A stretch of DNA of 64,000 bases from Roseitalea sp. (GTDB taxonomy: Bacteria; Pseudomonadota; Alphaproteobacteria; Rhizobiales; Rhizobiaceae). The notes beneath the pieces were generated by a model. It was not told the origin of the DNA, searched no databases, and was given only the letters and a program-made list of their open reading frames with translations. Positions 17,171 to 26,610 of this stretch are shown piece after piece. The translations under genes and the position numbers were made by a program. How positions within the stretch are numbered: position 1 is the first letter of the stretch; each line of letters starts with the position of its first letter. The stretch is from positions 248,001 through 312,000 of the forward strand of contig JAEPON010000002.1 in NCBI GenBank assembly GCA_017642895.1, written 5' to 3'.

Positions 17171-17485
17171 TCACCCCGCCTCCTTCGCGTTCTCATTTGC
17201 CGCTTCGACCAGGTCCGGCTTCGCTTCGCCCGCCTTGTAGGTGACAAGGAACCGGTCGGTCACCGTGTCGCGCGCGGCGTTGAAGAACCGCCCGCAGCCA
17301 TGCACGTGCCGCCAGCGCTCGAACGTGATCCCCTTGGGATTGTCGCGATAAAAGAAGAAGCGCGCGAATTCCTCGTCGGTCAGGGACGCGATGTCGGCCG
17401 GCCGCGCGATATGCGCTTCGCCGGCATGGCGGAACTCGATCTCCGGACGCGCTTCCTCGCAATAGGGGCAATGGATCAACAGCAT
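17171..17485 (-). CDS. soxD: Sarcosine oxidase delta subunit
   Basis: A 104-residue zinc-binding subunit: HCPYCEEARPEIEF gives two cysteines near the N-terminus and HVHGCGRFFNAARDT the remaining His and Cys. It stabilises the heterotetramer. The start at 17485 has AGGAAAG upstream. The frame is open far upstream, but that part overlaps the previous gene in a different frame. It is separated from soxA by the 159-bp repeat element. Confidence 0.9.
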   Translation of the reverse strand: MLLIHCPYCEEARPEIEFRHAGEAHIARPADIASLTDEEFARFFFYRDNPKGITFERWRHVHGCGRFFNAARDTVTDRFLVTYKAGEAKPDLVEAANENAKEAG

Positions 17486-17493
17486 CGGCTTTC

Positions 17494-17934
17494 CTACAAT
17501 TCTCCGGGGCCCATCTCGGTGCCGCGCGGCTGGTCGCACAGCCGCTGCCCAATCCGCTGGAACGGGGCGAACAGCGCCATGCGCCCGGCGACATCGTCGG
17601 TCTTCACGATCAGGTCGTTGACGGCCATGTTGGCGAGCGTCGCGTCGAACGGATCGGTGGATACGACCACCATCCGCACCGGCGGGTCCTCGTGCCATTC
17701 ATCATGCTCTTCGACGACGGCGAAATAGACGGTCGGCCGGCCCGCCACGTAAAGGCACATCAAAAGCCCCTCATCGACCGTGAACGGCCAGCCCGCCTCG
17801 CCGCCCGCGCGGGTCAGCTTCTGCATGCGCACATCGCCCGCGCGCGGAATGCGGAAAATGTTCCGCTCGCCCGGCTCGGCGGCGGGCGTCGCGGCCAGCC
17901 CCGCGGCCAGTATCGTCGCGGCCAGGTCGATCAT
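17494..17934 (-). CDS. Hypothetical exported protein within the sox operon
   Basis: A 146-residue protein with a short hydrophobic N-terminus ([17 protein letters not shown]) that looks like a signal peptide. The rest contains [25 protein letters not shown] and [15 protein letters not shown], with no motif I can name. It starts just before the soxB stop (2-base overlap region) and ends eight bases before soxD, so it belongs to the transcript. The classical order is soxB-D-A-G, so this gene is extra. Function unknown. Confidence 0.7.
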   Translation of the reverse strand: MIDLAATILAAGLAATPAAEPGERNIFRIPRAGDVRMQKLTRAGGEAGWPFTVDEGLLMCLYVAGRPTVYFAVVEEHDEWHEDPPVRMVVVSTDPFDATLANMAVNDLIVKTDDVAGRMALFAPFQRIGQRLCDQPRGTEMGPGEL

Positions 17935-17935
17935 C

Positions 17936-19189
17936 TCAGTGCGCCACCGCGGCAGCCGCCGCTTCGTCGATCAGCCGGCCGGTGGTGAACCGTTCGAGCG
18001 TATAGCCCGCATTGATCGGGTGCGGATTGTCGTTGGCGATCGTGTGGGCGAACACATGGCCCGAACCGGGCGTCGCCTTGAACCCGCCCGTGCCCCAGCC
18101 GCAATTGACGTAAAGCCCCGGCACCGGCGTCTTGGCGACGATCGGCGAGCGGTCGGGCGTCACATCGACGATGCCGCCCCACGACCGCAGCATCTTCATG
18201 CGCGTGAAGATCGGGAACATCTCGCAGATCGCTTCCAGCGTGTCCTTGAGGATGTGCAGCCCGCCGGTCTGCGAATAGGAGGTGTACTGGTCGGTGCCCG
18301 CGCCGATCACCAGTTCGCCCTTGTCGGACTGGGAAATATAGGCATGCACCGAGTTGGACATGACCACGCACGGAAAGCACGGCTTGACCGGCTCGGAGAC
18401 CAGCGCCTGCAACGGAAAGCTCTCGAGCGGCATGCGCACATCGGCCATCTCCATCAGGACCGATGTGTGACCGGCGGCGACCACGCCCACTTTCTTGGCG
18501 CCGATGAAGCCGCGCGTCGTCTCGACGCCCGTCACCTGCCCGTTGCCCGACCGGCGAATGCCGGTGACGCCGCAATTCTCGATCACATGCACGCCGCGCG
18601 CCGATGCCGCCCGCGCATAGCCCCAGGCCACCGCATCGTGCCGCGCCGTGCCGCCGCGTCGCTGCAGCGCCGCGCCCGTCACCGGATAGCGCGCCCCGCG
18701 CGAGATGTTGAGCGGCGGGCAATAGTCGCCAGCCTGCTCGGGCGTCAGCCACTCATTGTCGACGCCGTTCAGCCGGTTGGCATGGATGTGCCGCTTGAGC
18801 ACCTGCTCGTCATGCACATTGTGCGCCAGCATCATCACGCCGCGCGGCGAATACATGACATTGTAGTTGATGTCCTGGCTGAGCCCTTCCCAGAGCTTGA
18901 CCGCATGGTCGTAGAGACCCGCCGATTCGTCATAGAGATAGTTCGAGCGGATGATCGTCGTGTTGCGGCCGGTATTGCCACCGCCGAGCCACCCCTTTTC
19001 GAGGACAGCGACATTGGTGACGCCGTGCTCCTTGGCCAGATAATAGGCGGTCGCCAGCCCGTGGCCGCCGGCGCCGACGATGATCACGTCATAGGCGGCG
19101 CGCGGCTCGGGACTGTCCCACTGCCGGCCCCAGCCCTTGTGGGCGCGCATCGCCTCGCGCGCGACGGCAAATCCGGAAAATCGGCGCAT
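17936..19189 (-). CDS. soxB: Sarcosine oxidase beta subunit
   Basis: A 417-residue FAD and covalent FMN subunit that oxidises sarcosine. [19 protein letters not shown] is the FAD-binding fold near residue 35, [16 protein letters not shown] follows as in all SoxB proteins, and [13 protein letters not shown] has the His that carries FMN in the characterised enzymes. [14 protein letters not shown] and [16 protein letters not shown] close the FAD site. It is the first gene of the operon; no glyA, purU or folate gene is attached here, unlike many sox operons. Confidence 0.94.
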   Translation of the reverse strand: MRRFSGFAVAREAMRAHKGWGRQWDSPEPRAAYDVIIVGAGGHGLATAYYLAKEHGVTNVAVLEKGWLGGGNTGRNTTIIRSNYLYDESAGLYDHAVKLWEGLSQDINYNVMYSPRGVMMLAHNVHDEQVLKRHIHANRLNGVDNEWLTPEQAGDYCPPLNISRGARYPVTGAALQRRGGTARHDAVAWGYARAASARGVHVIENCGVTGIRRSGNGQVTGVETTRGFIGAKKVGVVAAGHTSVLMEMADVRMPLESFPLQALVSEPVKPCFPCVVMSNSVHAYISQSDKGELVIGAGTDQYTSYSQTGGLHILKDTLEAICEMFPIFTRMKMLRSWGGIVDVTPDRSPIVAKTPVPGLYVNCGWGTGGFKATPGSGHVFAHTIANDNPHPINAGYTLERFTTGRLIDEAAAAAVAH

Positions 19190-19489
19190 CGGTCCTCACC
19201 GTTGGTGCCAAACTGGCGGGCACAAAAGCATAGCACGCCGGCGACTTCCAGCCGGATTGCGACGGCGAAAGACGCGCACAGCCTTGCCGCGGCCCGGTTT
19301 TCCCGACCCCGACAAAGACCTGTCATCTGCATCCGGCAGGCTGGACTTGAATCATCAAAGCTGGTATGCGGCGACCAATCGTCTGGCCGGCGGCTCTGCG
19401 AAGCGTTTTTTGCGTTCCATGTTTCTGCGGCCTTGCAGGCGCGAAAAGCCGGCCAAACCAGTCTCGAACACCGAAGGAACGGGATCAAA
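19190..19489. other. Intergenic region between soxB and rpsU
   Basis: A 300-base gap carrying the divergent sox and rpsU promoters. A CTTGAA (near 19346) and TATGCG lie too close together for a standard promoter. I see no gene, clear terminator or named element. Confidence 0.4.
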
Positions 19490-19714
19490 TTGCAAGTACT
19501 TGTCCGTGACAACAATGTCGACCAGGCGCTGCGCGTCCTGAAGAAGAAGATGCAGCGCGAAGGCGTTTTCCGCGAGATGAAGCTGCGCGGCCACTACGAA
19601 AAGCCCTCCGAGAAGCGCGCCCGCGAAAAGGCCGAGGCCGTGCGCCGCACGCGCAAGCTGGCCCGCAAGCGCGCCCAGCGCGAAGGTCTTCTTGGCGGTC
19701 GCAAGGGCCGCTGA
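19490..19714 (+). CDS. rpsU: 30S ribosomal protein S21
   Basis: A 74-residue basic ribosomal protein that helps mRNA selection at initiation. The sequence [20 protein letters not shown] followed by [14 protein letters not shown] is the standard alphaproteobacterial S21. No ATG exists at the family start, so TTG at 19490 is used, with AAGGAAC upstream. The frame stays open for a long way upstream, but that is chance in the high-GC shadow of soxB. The C-terminal tail is rich in Arg and Lys. Confidence 0.95.
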   Translation: MQVLVRDNNVDQALRVLKKKMQREGVFREMKLRGHYEKPSEKRAREKAEAVRRTRKLARKRAQREGLLGGRKGR

Positions 19715-19849
19715 GGCCAGCGCGGCATCGGTCCTTGCGGGCCGCAATCGCCGCGATAATGTCCAGATTGACATGCAAGCATGGCGTGACCTGACAATGG
19801 CCACGCCATTTTTGTGCGAAGGTGCATGGGGTCGAGAGGGGAAGTGACG

Positions 19850-20701
19850 ATGGGCGAAGAGGGTTCAGCCACACGCGGCATGGCCGGCGCGGGGCGCTTG
19901 ACGCGCTTTGCGCTCGTTTGCGCGGCCGGTCTGGCGCTCGGCGCCTGCCAGACATCGGCGTTGCAGGGCGAAGCCGTGCGCATCGAGGCCGAACAGGGCA
20001 GCGCCCAGAACATCGCTTCGCTCACCGAAGTCATCCGCGCCAATCCGCGCGACGCCGAAGCCTACAATGTGCGCGGCTCGGCCTTTGGCCGCGGCGGCCG
20101 CTACCGCGAGGCGCTCGACGATTTCAACCAGGCGATCGCGCTGAACCCGCGCTTCTTCGAGGCGTACGCCAACCGGGCGCTGATCCATCGCCTGCTCGGC
20201 GACCAGACGAGCGCGGCCAACGACTACAACGCGGCCCTGCAGGTCAATCCGCGCTACGACAAGGCCTATATCGGCCGCGGCGAACTCTACCGCCGCGCCG
20301 GCCGCGCCGACGAAGCGTTCCGCGACTTCGAGCGCGCCATCCAGCTCGACACCACCGATCCCCGCGCCTATCACCGCCGCGGCCTGATCTATCAGGGTCG
20401 CAGCCAGCACCAGTTCGCAATCGATGATTTCTCGACGGCGATCTCGCTGCAGCCCGATGCGCCCGAGCCCTACAATGCCCGCGCCATTTCCTATCTGGCG
20501 CTCAACCAGCTCGACAATGCATTCGCCGACGCCAACTTCGCCATCGAGCTGGACGACCGCAACGCCGAGAGCTGGACCAATCAGGGCCTCGTCTACGAGC
20601 AGCGCGGCGAGCGCGACCGCGCCAAGCGCTCGTTCCGCCGGGCGCTGCAACTCGACCCCGATTTCTCGATCGCCCGCTCGGCGATGAGCCGGGTGAGCTG
20701 A
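19850..20701 (+). CDS. TPR-repeat lipoprotein, NlpI-like
   Basis: A 283-residue lipoprotein with a signal ending LALGAC (Cys33) and about six tetratricopeptide repeats (for example AEAYNVRGSAFGRGGRYREA and PRAYHRRGLIYQGRSQHQFA). It is probably anchored to the outer membrane and acts as a protein scaffold; NlpI relatives control peptidoglycan hydrolases. The start at 19850 has AGGGGAAG upstream; an in-frame ATG at 19826 has none. It stands alone between rpsU and a LysR gene. Confidence 0.82.
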   Translation: MGEEGSATRGMAGAGRLTRFALVCAAGLALGACQTSALQGEAVRIEAEQGSAQNIASLTEVIRANPRDAEAYNVRGSAFGRGGRYREALDDFNQAIALNPRFFEAYANRALIHRLLGDQTSAANDYNAALQVNPRYDKAYIGRGELYRRAGRADEAFRDFERAIQLDTTDPRAYHRRGLIYQGRSQHQFAIDDFSTAISLQPDAPEPYNARAISYLALNQLDNAFADANFAIELDDRNAESWTNQGLVYEQRGERDRAKRSFRRALQLDPDFSIARSAMSRVS

Positions 20702-20729
20702 CCGCGACTGGCACGCGCCATGGCGATGG

Positions 20730-21626
20730 CTATGCCAGACCGGCCAGCGCCTCCCTCATCGCATCGATGAACAGGCGCAGCCGGCGGGTCTGCCGGCGTG
20801 CCGGCGCAAAGGCCGCATGGATCGTCAGGGGCGGTGCGCGCCAGCCCGGCAACGGCTCGATCAGCGTGCCGGCTTCGAGTTCCTCCGCCACCATCCAGCG
20901 CGGCAGGACGGCATAGCCGCCGCCGGCGATGGCGACGCGTTTGGTCGCCGCGATGGAGTTGCTGGCGAACGTCACGCGCGCATCGAGGTTGGTCGCCTCT
21001 CCGGATGGCCCGGTCAGCGGCAGTCGCCCGCCTTCGAACGGATGCAGCGCGGCACAGGGCAACGCGGTCAACGCCTGCGGATCGCCGTCAACGGACCCGG
21101 CCAGTCCGGACGCTGCCACGACGATCCGCTGCACCTTGGCCAGAGGCTGGACGATCAGCGTTTCGTCGGGAACGGCGCCGACCCGAAGCCACAGATCGCA
21201 ACCGACTTCCGAAAAGCGGATCGGCGCATCGTCGACAATCCAGTCCAGCACGATATCGGGGTGCGCGGCCTGGAACGCCATGGCGCAATCGAGCGCCACG
21301 GTCTGGCCCAGCGCCACCGGCGCGACGATCTTCAGGGGGCCGGCGATCCGGTCGGCGTCCCCGGCAAAGCCCTCGGCAAACCCCTCCCACTCCGCCAGCA
21401 TCAGCCGCGCATCGCCAAGGCACCGCTCGCCCGCCTTGGTCAGGCTCAGATGATGCGTCGAGCGGATGATCAGTTGCGTGCCCAGCCGCTCCTCAAGATC
21501 GGCCAGTTGCCGGCTGGCGGAAGCCTGGGACAGACCAAGATCGCGAGCAGCCGCGCTGATCGAGCCGCGTTCGGCGATCCGCACGAACGTCTCCAGAAGG
21601 GTCAGCCGGTCGAGTGATCGCGTCAT
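20730..21626 (-). CDS. LysR-family regulator
   Basis: A 298-residue LysR protein of the group that regulates redox or aromatic-compound genes. Residues 1-60 form the winged helix-turn-helix (GSISAAARDLGLSQASASRQLADLEERLG) and the rest is the effector-binding domain. It is divergent from the aldo/keto reductase gene, the usual target arrangement. A perfect palindrome begins inside its start codon. No SD is visible, and a TATACG box lies eight bases before the ATG, so the mRNA may be leaderless. Confidence 0.87.
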   Translation of the reverse strand: MTRSLDRLTLLETFVRIAERGSISAAARDLGLSQASASRQLADLEERLGTQLIIRSTHHLSLTKAGERCLGDARLMLAEWEGFAEGFAGDADRIAGPLKIVAPVALGQTVALDCAMAFQAAHPDIVLDWIVDDAPIRFSEVGCDLWLRVGAVPDETLIVQPLAKVQRIVVAASGLAGSVDGDPQALTALPCAALHPFEGGRLPLTGPSGEATNLDARVTFASNSIAATKRVAIAGGGYAVLPRWMVAEELEAGTLIEPLPGWRAPPLTIHAAFAPARRQTRRLRLFIDAMREALAGLA

Positions 21627-21639
21627 ACGTTAAACGTAT
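21625..21639. promoter_or_regulatory. Palindromic LysR-type operator over the lysR start
   Basis: ATACGTT-A-AACGTAT is a perfect 7+1+7 palindrome and contains the T-N11-A core of LysR boxes. It covers the regulator's start codon and its putative -10, so binding would repress the regulator and could set control of the divergent reductase gene. Confidence 0.62.
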
Positions 21640-21732
21640 AGCAAATTTACGAAACACTCGTCTACCGATGTAACGAGCCAACCGATAGCTTCCCGGACAT
21701 CGGCGGAATTGACCGCCGCAATGGAGAGCGAG

Positions 21733-22509
21733 ATGACACAGACAATCAACCGCACCTATCGCATCGGCGGCGACCTTGAGGTGGGCCGCATCGGATTTGG
21801 GGCCATGCGGCTGACCGGCCAGCCCGGCAATTTCGGCCCCTATGAGGATTGGGAAGCCGGCATTGCCCTGCTGCACGCTGCAGCCGATGCCGGCGTGACC
21901 TTCTTCGACAGCGCCCGGGCCTATGGCCCGCTGGCCGCCGACCGGATCATCGGCGAGGCGCTGGCGGGCCGCAAGGTGGCGCTTGCCACCAAGGGCGGCG
22001 TCGACAAGCCCCCGCCCGGCCATATCACCGTCGACGGATCGCGCGACACGCTGCTGCGGCAGATCGACGAGGCCCTGGTCAATCTGCGGCGGGAGCGGAT
22101 CGACCTGTTCCAGCTTCACCGGGTCGACCCCGAAACGCCGATCGAGGTGTCGGTCGCAGCGCTCGAGGAAGCGCGGGCCGACGGGCGCATCGCCCATATC
22201 GGCCTGTCGAACGTCACGCGCAACGAACTCGACCAGGCGCTCGGCATCGCGCCCATCGCCAGCGTGCAGAACCGGTTCAACATGGACGAAACGGGCGATG
22301 ACGGCCTTGTCGATTACACCGCGCAAAAGGGCATTGCCTTCATTCCCTACGGGCCGCTGGGTGCCAACCCGATGCAGCGGGGCGCAAGGCTGGCACCGCG
22401 CGAAGCGTTGGCCTGGCTCGTCAAAAGGTCGCCCAACATCATCGCCATTCCGGGCACAACGTCGATTGATCACATGCGCGAGAACATGATGGCCTGGGAT
22501 CTGGTCTGA
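21733..22509 (+). CDS. Aldo/keto reductase
   Basis: A 258-residue NADPH-dependent oxidoreductase. The tetrad is visible: Asp in FFDSARAYG (with Tyr following), Lys in ALATKGG, and His in FQLHRVD. ITVDGSRDTLLRQIDEAL and IPGTTSIDHMRENM are family blocks. The ATG at 21733 follows GGAGAG; an upstream in-frame start at 21709 has no SD. It is divergent from a LysR gene whose operator lies in the shared 106-base gap. The substrate is not known. Confidence 0.87.
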   Translation: MTQTINRTYRIGGDLEVGRIGFGAMRLTGQPGNFGPYEDWEAGIALLHAAADAGVTFFDSARAYGPLAADRIIGEALAGRKVALATKGGVDKPPPGHITVDGSRDTLLRQIDEALVNLRRERIDLFQLHRVDPETPIEVSVAALEEARADGRIAHIGLSNVTRNELDQALGIAPIASVQNRFNMDETGDDGLVDYTAQKGIAFIPYGPLGANPMQRGARLAPREALAWLVKRSPNIIAIPGTTSIDHMRENMMAWDLV

Positions 22510-22545
22510 CCGGCGCCCGCCAGCGTGAACCCGACTCCCGCCGGA

Positions 22546-24303
22546 TCAGTCCTGGCGGGCCTCGTTTTTCTCGTCTGGCATCGCGGCATCCAGCGCCACG
22601 CCATCGCGCAGAAGGTCGATATGCGGCTGTGACGAGGCCGGCCCGCCCGGCGGCAGGTTGGTGGCGAGCACCCGGCTGCGGATCGTATCGGACCAATAGT
22701 CCAGATGGGTGAAGATGCGGCCGGCAAAACCGTAAGGCCAACGCGACAGCGCCACGTGATGGTCGGCGATCCCGGCGCCAAACAGGCTGGTCAGCGGGCC
22801 CGAAACGATGTCGCCGAAAAACACCAGCCAGTGCCGGTCGTAAATGTTGGTCCAGCGCACCGCCGAAAAGAGCGCCGTGTGCCGCGCGACCAGCGCGTCG
22901 CCATCATCGCGCGGCGCATAAAGGATCGACCGGTCCATCGCATCGGGCAGGGGCGGGCAGACCGGCACGAGGCCGTCGCGCTTGAGCCGCTCGAAATCGT
23001 CGCGGTCGCGCGCCAGAAGGAACTCGCCATGGGTCAGCGGGCTCCCCATGGTGACGAAATCCGTGATCAGCCAGCCGCCCTGCGGCCGCCCGACCGCCTG
23101 CGACACACCCCGCTGCAAGGTGCGGAACGCGCCGATGTCGAACGTCTCCAGCGCCTTGCCGTCCGGCGCGTGCGCATCGACATAGTCGCTCATCGCAATC
23201 AGCGCCGCGCGCCCGTCATCGTCGATCACGCCGCCTGCGACCGGGCCGCGCTCGGCCCAGAAATGGCGCAGCATGTCATAGGCGATCACCGACCCCAGCG
23301 AATGGGCAACGATGACGACCCGCCTGTAGTCGCCCCGCGCCCTTGCATCATGGTCGTAGTCGCGCGTTGCCGCCGCGCCCTTGCCCGGCTTGGGCACCTC
23401 GCCATGCAGGTTGCGCAGCAGTTCGAGCCCCCGCTCCATCACCGCCGCCCGCTTGGCCACCGTCGATGGTTCGGGCCGCACATAGCGCGCCACATCGCCG
23501 AAATAGGGCACGAGAAAACCCTGGATGAACCAGCCGATCACCGCGGTTGCCGCGAAGGACAGAAAGCTCGCGCCGGCAACGATCTCGACCGGCAGGAACC
23601 ACAAAATGATCGCTGCCACGGCAAACGGCAGAACCGCGGCGAACAGAAAATCGAGGCTGGTGACGCGCAATCCGCCCGAACGCCCGGTCAAACGACGGCC
23701 GTAAAGGACGGCGGCAATGGAGGCCAGCCCCAGCACCAGCCAGGGCCACCAGGCATCGAACGCATCGGGCAGGACGCGGCCGGACGTATCTTCGCCGAAC
23801 AGCGACACCACACCGTTGAGCGCGAACATGATGCCGGCGATCGTCGCCACCCACAAAAGCGCCCAGGCAAACATGACATCGGCCGGCACCTGATGCGGCC
23901 AGCGCCACAAAAGCCCCTTGACCCAGGCGACCAGATGGTCGCGCGTCGTGCCCTCCATGATGTCGGCCCAGTAGAGCTCATAGAAATCGGTGCGCATGCC
24001 ATTGTCGGCGACCGGTGTGGTGATCCGCGCCAGTTCCTTCGAGCCGGTGCGCGTGTCGGGCACCAGCCAGCTCTTGTTGACCGGATCGGGCGGGCCGATC
24101 TCGCCCGGCTCCAGGTCGCTGATGCGCCGCGACCGGCCCGGTTCGCGCCGTTCCACTTCGTCGGTCAGGTCGAGATCGGTTTCCCAGAGCGCGCGCACGA
24201 TCGACCGCATGGTCTGCATCGGACGCTGCTGGCCCATGCCATGGATGACGATGACGGCCTGCTTGGCGGCCTTCGGCGCCTCCTGATCATCGCTGACGGC
24301 CAT
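22546..24303 (-). CDS. Membrane-embedded alpha/beta hydrolase
   Basis: A 585-residue protein that joins an N-terminal hydrolase start (AVIVIHGMGQQRPMQTMRSIV), four or five membrane segments at about residues 145-280 (VMFAWALLWVATIAGIMFAL, WLVLGLASIAAVL, AVLPFAVAAIILWFLPVEIV, FAATAVIGWFIQGFL), and a C-terminal part with VVIVAHSLGSVIAYDML, the nucleophile elbow. It resembles large uncharacterised rhizobial lipase-like proteins. The catalytic Asp and His are not certain. ATG at 24303 is used; GTG at 24312 is in frame. Confidence 0.72.
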   Translation of the reverse strand: MAVSDDQEAPKAAKQAVIVIHGMGQQRPMQTMRSIVRALWETDLDLTDEVERREPGRSRRISDLEPGEIGPPDPVNKSWLVPDTRTGSKELARITTPVADNGMRTDFYELYWADIMEGTTRDHLVAWVKGLLWRWPHQVPADVMFAWALLWVATIAGIMFALNGVVSLFGEDTSGRVLPDAFDAWWPWLVLGLASIAAVLYGRRLTGRSGGLRVTSLDFLFAAVLPFAVAAIILWFLPVEIVAGASFLSFAATAVIGWFIQGFLVPYFGDVARYVRPEPSTVAKRAAVMERGLELLRNLHGEVPKPGKGAAATRDYDHDARARGDYRRVVIVAHSLGSVIAYDMLRHFWAERGPVAGGVIDDDGRAALIAMSDYVDAHAPDGKALETFDIGAFRTLQRGVSQAVGRPQGGWLITDFVTMGSPLTHGEFLLARDRDDFERLKRDGLVPVCPPLPDAMDRSILYAPRDDGDALVARHTALFSAVRWTNIYDRHWLVFFGDIVSGPLTSLFGAGIADHHVALSRWPYGFAGRIFTHLDYWSDTIRSRVLATNLPPGGPASSQPHIDLLRDGVALDAAMPDEKNEARQD

Positions 24304-24365
24304 CTCTCGCACCCCTTTTGACAGTCAAACGCCGCAAGCCTACAGCGTGCGGGCAGCCAGACAAA

Positions 24366-24398
24366 AGAAAAACCGCGGCCCGGAAGCCGCGGTTTTCA
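24366..24398 (-). terminator. Intrinsic terminator of the pnt operon
   Basis: CCGCGGC (24373-24379) pairs with GCCGCGG (24386-24392), extended by an A/T stretch on both sides. On the minus strand the stem ends in TTTTTCTTTT, 22 bases past the pntB stop. Confidence 0.78.
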
Positions 24399-24419
24399 TG
24401 ATGCAGGAAGCGTAGCGGG

Positions 24420-25820
24420 TCAGTCGTCCATCGCCTTGACGATGTCCTCGGTCATCTTCTTGGCATCGCCCAGAAGCATCATCGTGCCCTCCTTGTAGAA
24501 CAAGGTGTTGTCGATGCCGGCATAACCCGAACCGAGCGAGCGTTTGACGAACAGGCACGTCTTGGCCTTGTCCACATCGAGGATCGGCATGCCGTAGATC
24601 GGCGAGGACGGATCGTCGCGCGCCGCCGGGTTGGTGACGTCGTTGGCGCCGATCACATAGGCCACATCGGCCTGCGCGAACTCGGCATTGATGTCTTCAA
24701 GCTCGAACACCTCGTCATAGGGCACGTTGGCCTCGGCGAGCAGCACGTTCATGTGGCCCGGCATGCGGCCGGCCACCGGGTGGATCGCATAGGACACCTC
24801 GACGCCCTCGGCCTTGAGCGTATCGGCCAGTTCGCGCAGCGCATGCTGGGCCTGCGCGACGGCCATGCCGTAGCCCGGCACGATGATCACCTTGGAAGCG
24901 TTCTTCATCAGGAAGGCAGCATCGTCGGCCGAGCCCTGCTTGACCGTGCGGTCGATGCCGTCATCGCCGCCGGCGGCTGCCGTCTCGCCGCCAAAACCGC
25001 CCAGAATGACGGAGATGAAGGAGCGGTTCATGCCCTTGCACATGATGTAGCTGAGGATCGCGCCGGACGAGCCGACCAGCGCGCCGGTGATGATCAGCGC
25101 CAGGTTTTCGACGGTGAAGCCGATGCCCGCCGCCGCCCAGCCCGAATAGGAGTTGAGCATCGAAACGACCACCGGCATGTCCGCGCCGCCGATCGGGATG
25201 ATGATCAAAACGCCGATCAGGAGCGACAGGATGACGATCAGCCAGAAGACAGTGTGGCTTTCGGTGCCGACCAGCACCGCGATGAACACGATGATGGCGA
25301 TGCCGATGCCGGCATTGATGACATGGCGTCCCGGCAACAGGATCGGCTTGCCCGACATGCGGCCGTCGAGTTTCAGGAACGCGATGATCGAGCCGGTGAA
25401 GGTGACCGCGCCGATGGCGACGCCGATCGACATTTCAACAAGCGCGACCGGCTTGATCGAGCCCACATCGCCAATGCCGAACGAGGCGGGCGAATAGAGC
25501 GCTGCGGCGGCGACCAGCACCGCGGCCATGCCGACGAGCGAGTGAAAGCCCGCGACAAGCTGCGGCATCGCCGTCATCGCGATGTTGCGCGCCACATAGG
25601 CGCCGACCGACCCGCCAATGGCGATGCCGACCAGGATCATGAACCCGCCGCCAATGCTCGGGGCGGCGACCAGCAGCGTCGTGACGACCGCGATGGCCAT
25701 GCCGATCATGCCGTACATGTTGCCCTGGCGCGATGTGGTCGGATGGCTCAGCCCGCGCAGCGCGAGGATGAACAGGATCCCCGAGACGAGATAGAGGAAG
25801 GAGGCGATATTGACGGACAT
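24420..25820 (-). CDS. pntB: NAD(P) transhydrogenase beta subunit
   Basis: A 466-residue inner-membrane subunit of the proton-driven transhydrogenase that makes NADPH from NADH. About eight or nine membrane helices come first (MSVNIASFLYLVSGILFILA onward), then the cytoplasmic NADP-binding domain III with VIIVPGYGMAVAQAQ and VIGANDVTNPAA. The start at 25820 has a GGGGGAA SD. It is the last gene of the pnt cluster and is split from pntAB by a small VOC gene. Confidence 0.93.
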   Translation of the reverse strand: MSVNIASFLYLVSGILFILALRGLSHPTTSRQGNMYGMIGMAIAVVTTLLVAAPSIGGGFMILVGIAIGGSVGAYVARNIAMTAMPQLVAGFHSLVGMAAVLVAAAALYSPASFGIGDVGSIKPVALVEMSIGVAIGAVTFTGSIIAFLKLDGRMSGKPILLPGRHVINAGIGIAIIVFIAVLVGTESHTVFWLIVILSLLIGVLIIIPIGGADMPVVVSMLNSYSGWAAAGIGFTVENLALIITGALVGSSGAILSYIMCKGMNRSFISVILGGFGGETAAAGGDDGIDRTVKQGSADDAAFLMKNASKVIIVPGYGMAVAQAQHALRELADTLKAEGVEVSYAIHPVAGRMPGHMNVLLAEANVPYDEVFELEDINAEFAQADVAYVIGANDVTNPAARDDPSSPIYGMPILDVDKAKTCLFVKRSLGSGYAGIDNTLFYKEGTMMLLGDAKKMTEDIVKAMDD

Positions 25821-25822
25821 GC

Positions 25823-26194
25823 TCAGTTCCCCCCTGTCCGGCCGTCTTGAAGAAAGGTGATCGTGTTGCCGGAAGGATCGACCGCATGCAGCAAAATGCC
25901 ACCCCAAGGCTGGCGCTCCGGCGCCCCGGCGGTCTCAACACCCCGCGCCGTCAGGTCGCGATGCAGCGCTTCGGCGTCTTCTGTCTTGAAGGCGGCGCCG
26001 ACGAAGCGGCCAAGCAGCCCCTCGCTCCGCGCGTCATCGTCGGATGTCTCGATCACAATCATGGGATCACGCCCGAAGACCACCACCTCGGGCGATGCCC
26101 AGACCTCTTCGAGCCCCACGACATCCCGGTAGAAGGCGGCGGTCGGTTCCAGCGCGTCGGCGAAAATGCGCAGCGATGCCAGCGAGTTGGTCAT
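25823..26194 (-). CDS. VOC-family (glyoxalase/bleomycin-resistance fold) protein
   Basis: A 123-residue protein of the vicinal oxygen chelate fold: FYRDVVGLEEVW, VVFGRDPMIVIETSD, and HAVDPSGNTITFLQ at the end, where DPSGN is the family hallmark. The enzymatic role cannot be assigned. It lies between pntAB (6 bases away) and pntB (2 bases away), so it is co-transcribed with the transhydrogenase. ATG at 26194 is chosen; GTG at 26203 would overlap pntAB. Confidence 0.75.
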   Translation of the reverse strand: MTNSLASLRIFADALEPTAAFYRDVVGLEEVWASPEVVVFGRDPMIVIETSDDDARSEGLLGRFVGAAFKTEDAEALHRDLTARGVETAGAPERQPWGGILLHAVDPSGNTITFLQDGRTGGN

Positions 26195-26199
26195 CGCGT

Positions 26200-26610
26200 T
26201 CACTTGTCTTTTTTCTTGTACATGGCGAGCATGCGCTGGGTGACCAGGAAGCCGCCGAAAATGTTCACCGAGGCGAGCACCAGCGCGACGAAGCCGAAGC
26301 CCGTCGCCAGTCCGCTCTCGGAAATGCCCACAGCCAGCAGCGCGCCGACCACGATCACCGAGGAGATGGCGTTGGTCACGCTCATCAGCGGCGTATGCAG
26401 GGCCGGTGTCACCGACCAGACGACGTAGTAACCCACGAAGATCGCCAGAACGAAGATCGAGAACAGGAAGACGAATTCGCTGACCCCGCCCGACTGCACC
26501 GCGTCGGCGGCGGCGGCAACCGCGGGCGGCGCATCGGCCACCGCTTCGCGCACGCCCTGAACGGCGCCGTCGAGCGCATCGAGCGCCCGGGATACGCTGT
26601 CGTCAGCCAT
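26200..26610 (-). CDS. pntAB: NAD(P) transhydrogenase alpha subunit 2 (membrane part)
   Basis: A 136-residue subunit with three or four membrane helices ([58 protein letters not shown]). It is the separate membrane part of the alpha subunit found in alphaproteobacteria. The N-terminus is alanine- and aspartate-rich. GGGGAGAAAG precedes the ATG at 26610, and it overlaps the pntAA end by eight bases. Confidence 0.92.
   Translation of the reverse strand: MADDSVSRALDALDGAVQGVREAVADAPPAVAAAADAVQSGGVSEFVFLFSIFVLAIFVGYYVVWSVTPALHTPLMSVTNAISSVIVVGALLAVGISESGLATGFGFVALVLASVNIFGGFLVTQRMLAMYKKKDK

Noticed and set aside
17780..19714. 644-codon plus-strand open frame ending with rpsU
   Set aside because: Only the last 74 codons (from 19490) match a family. 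The rest is opposite soxB and the small exported-protein gene.
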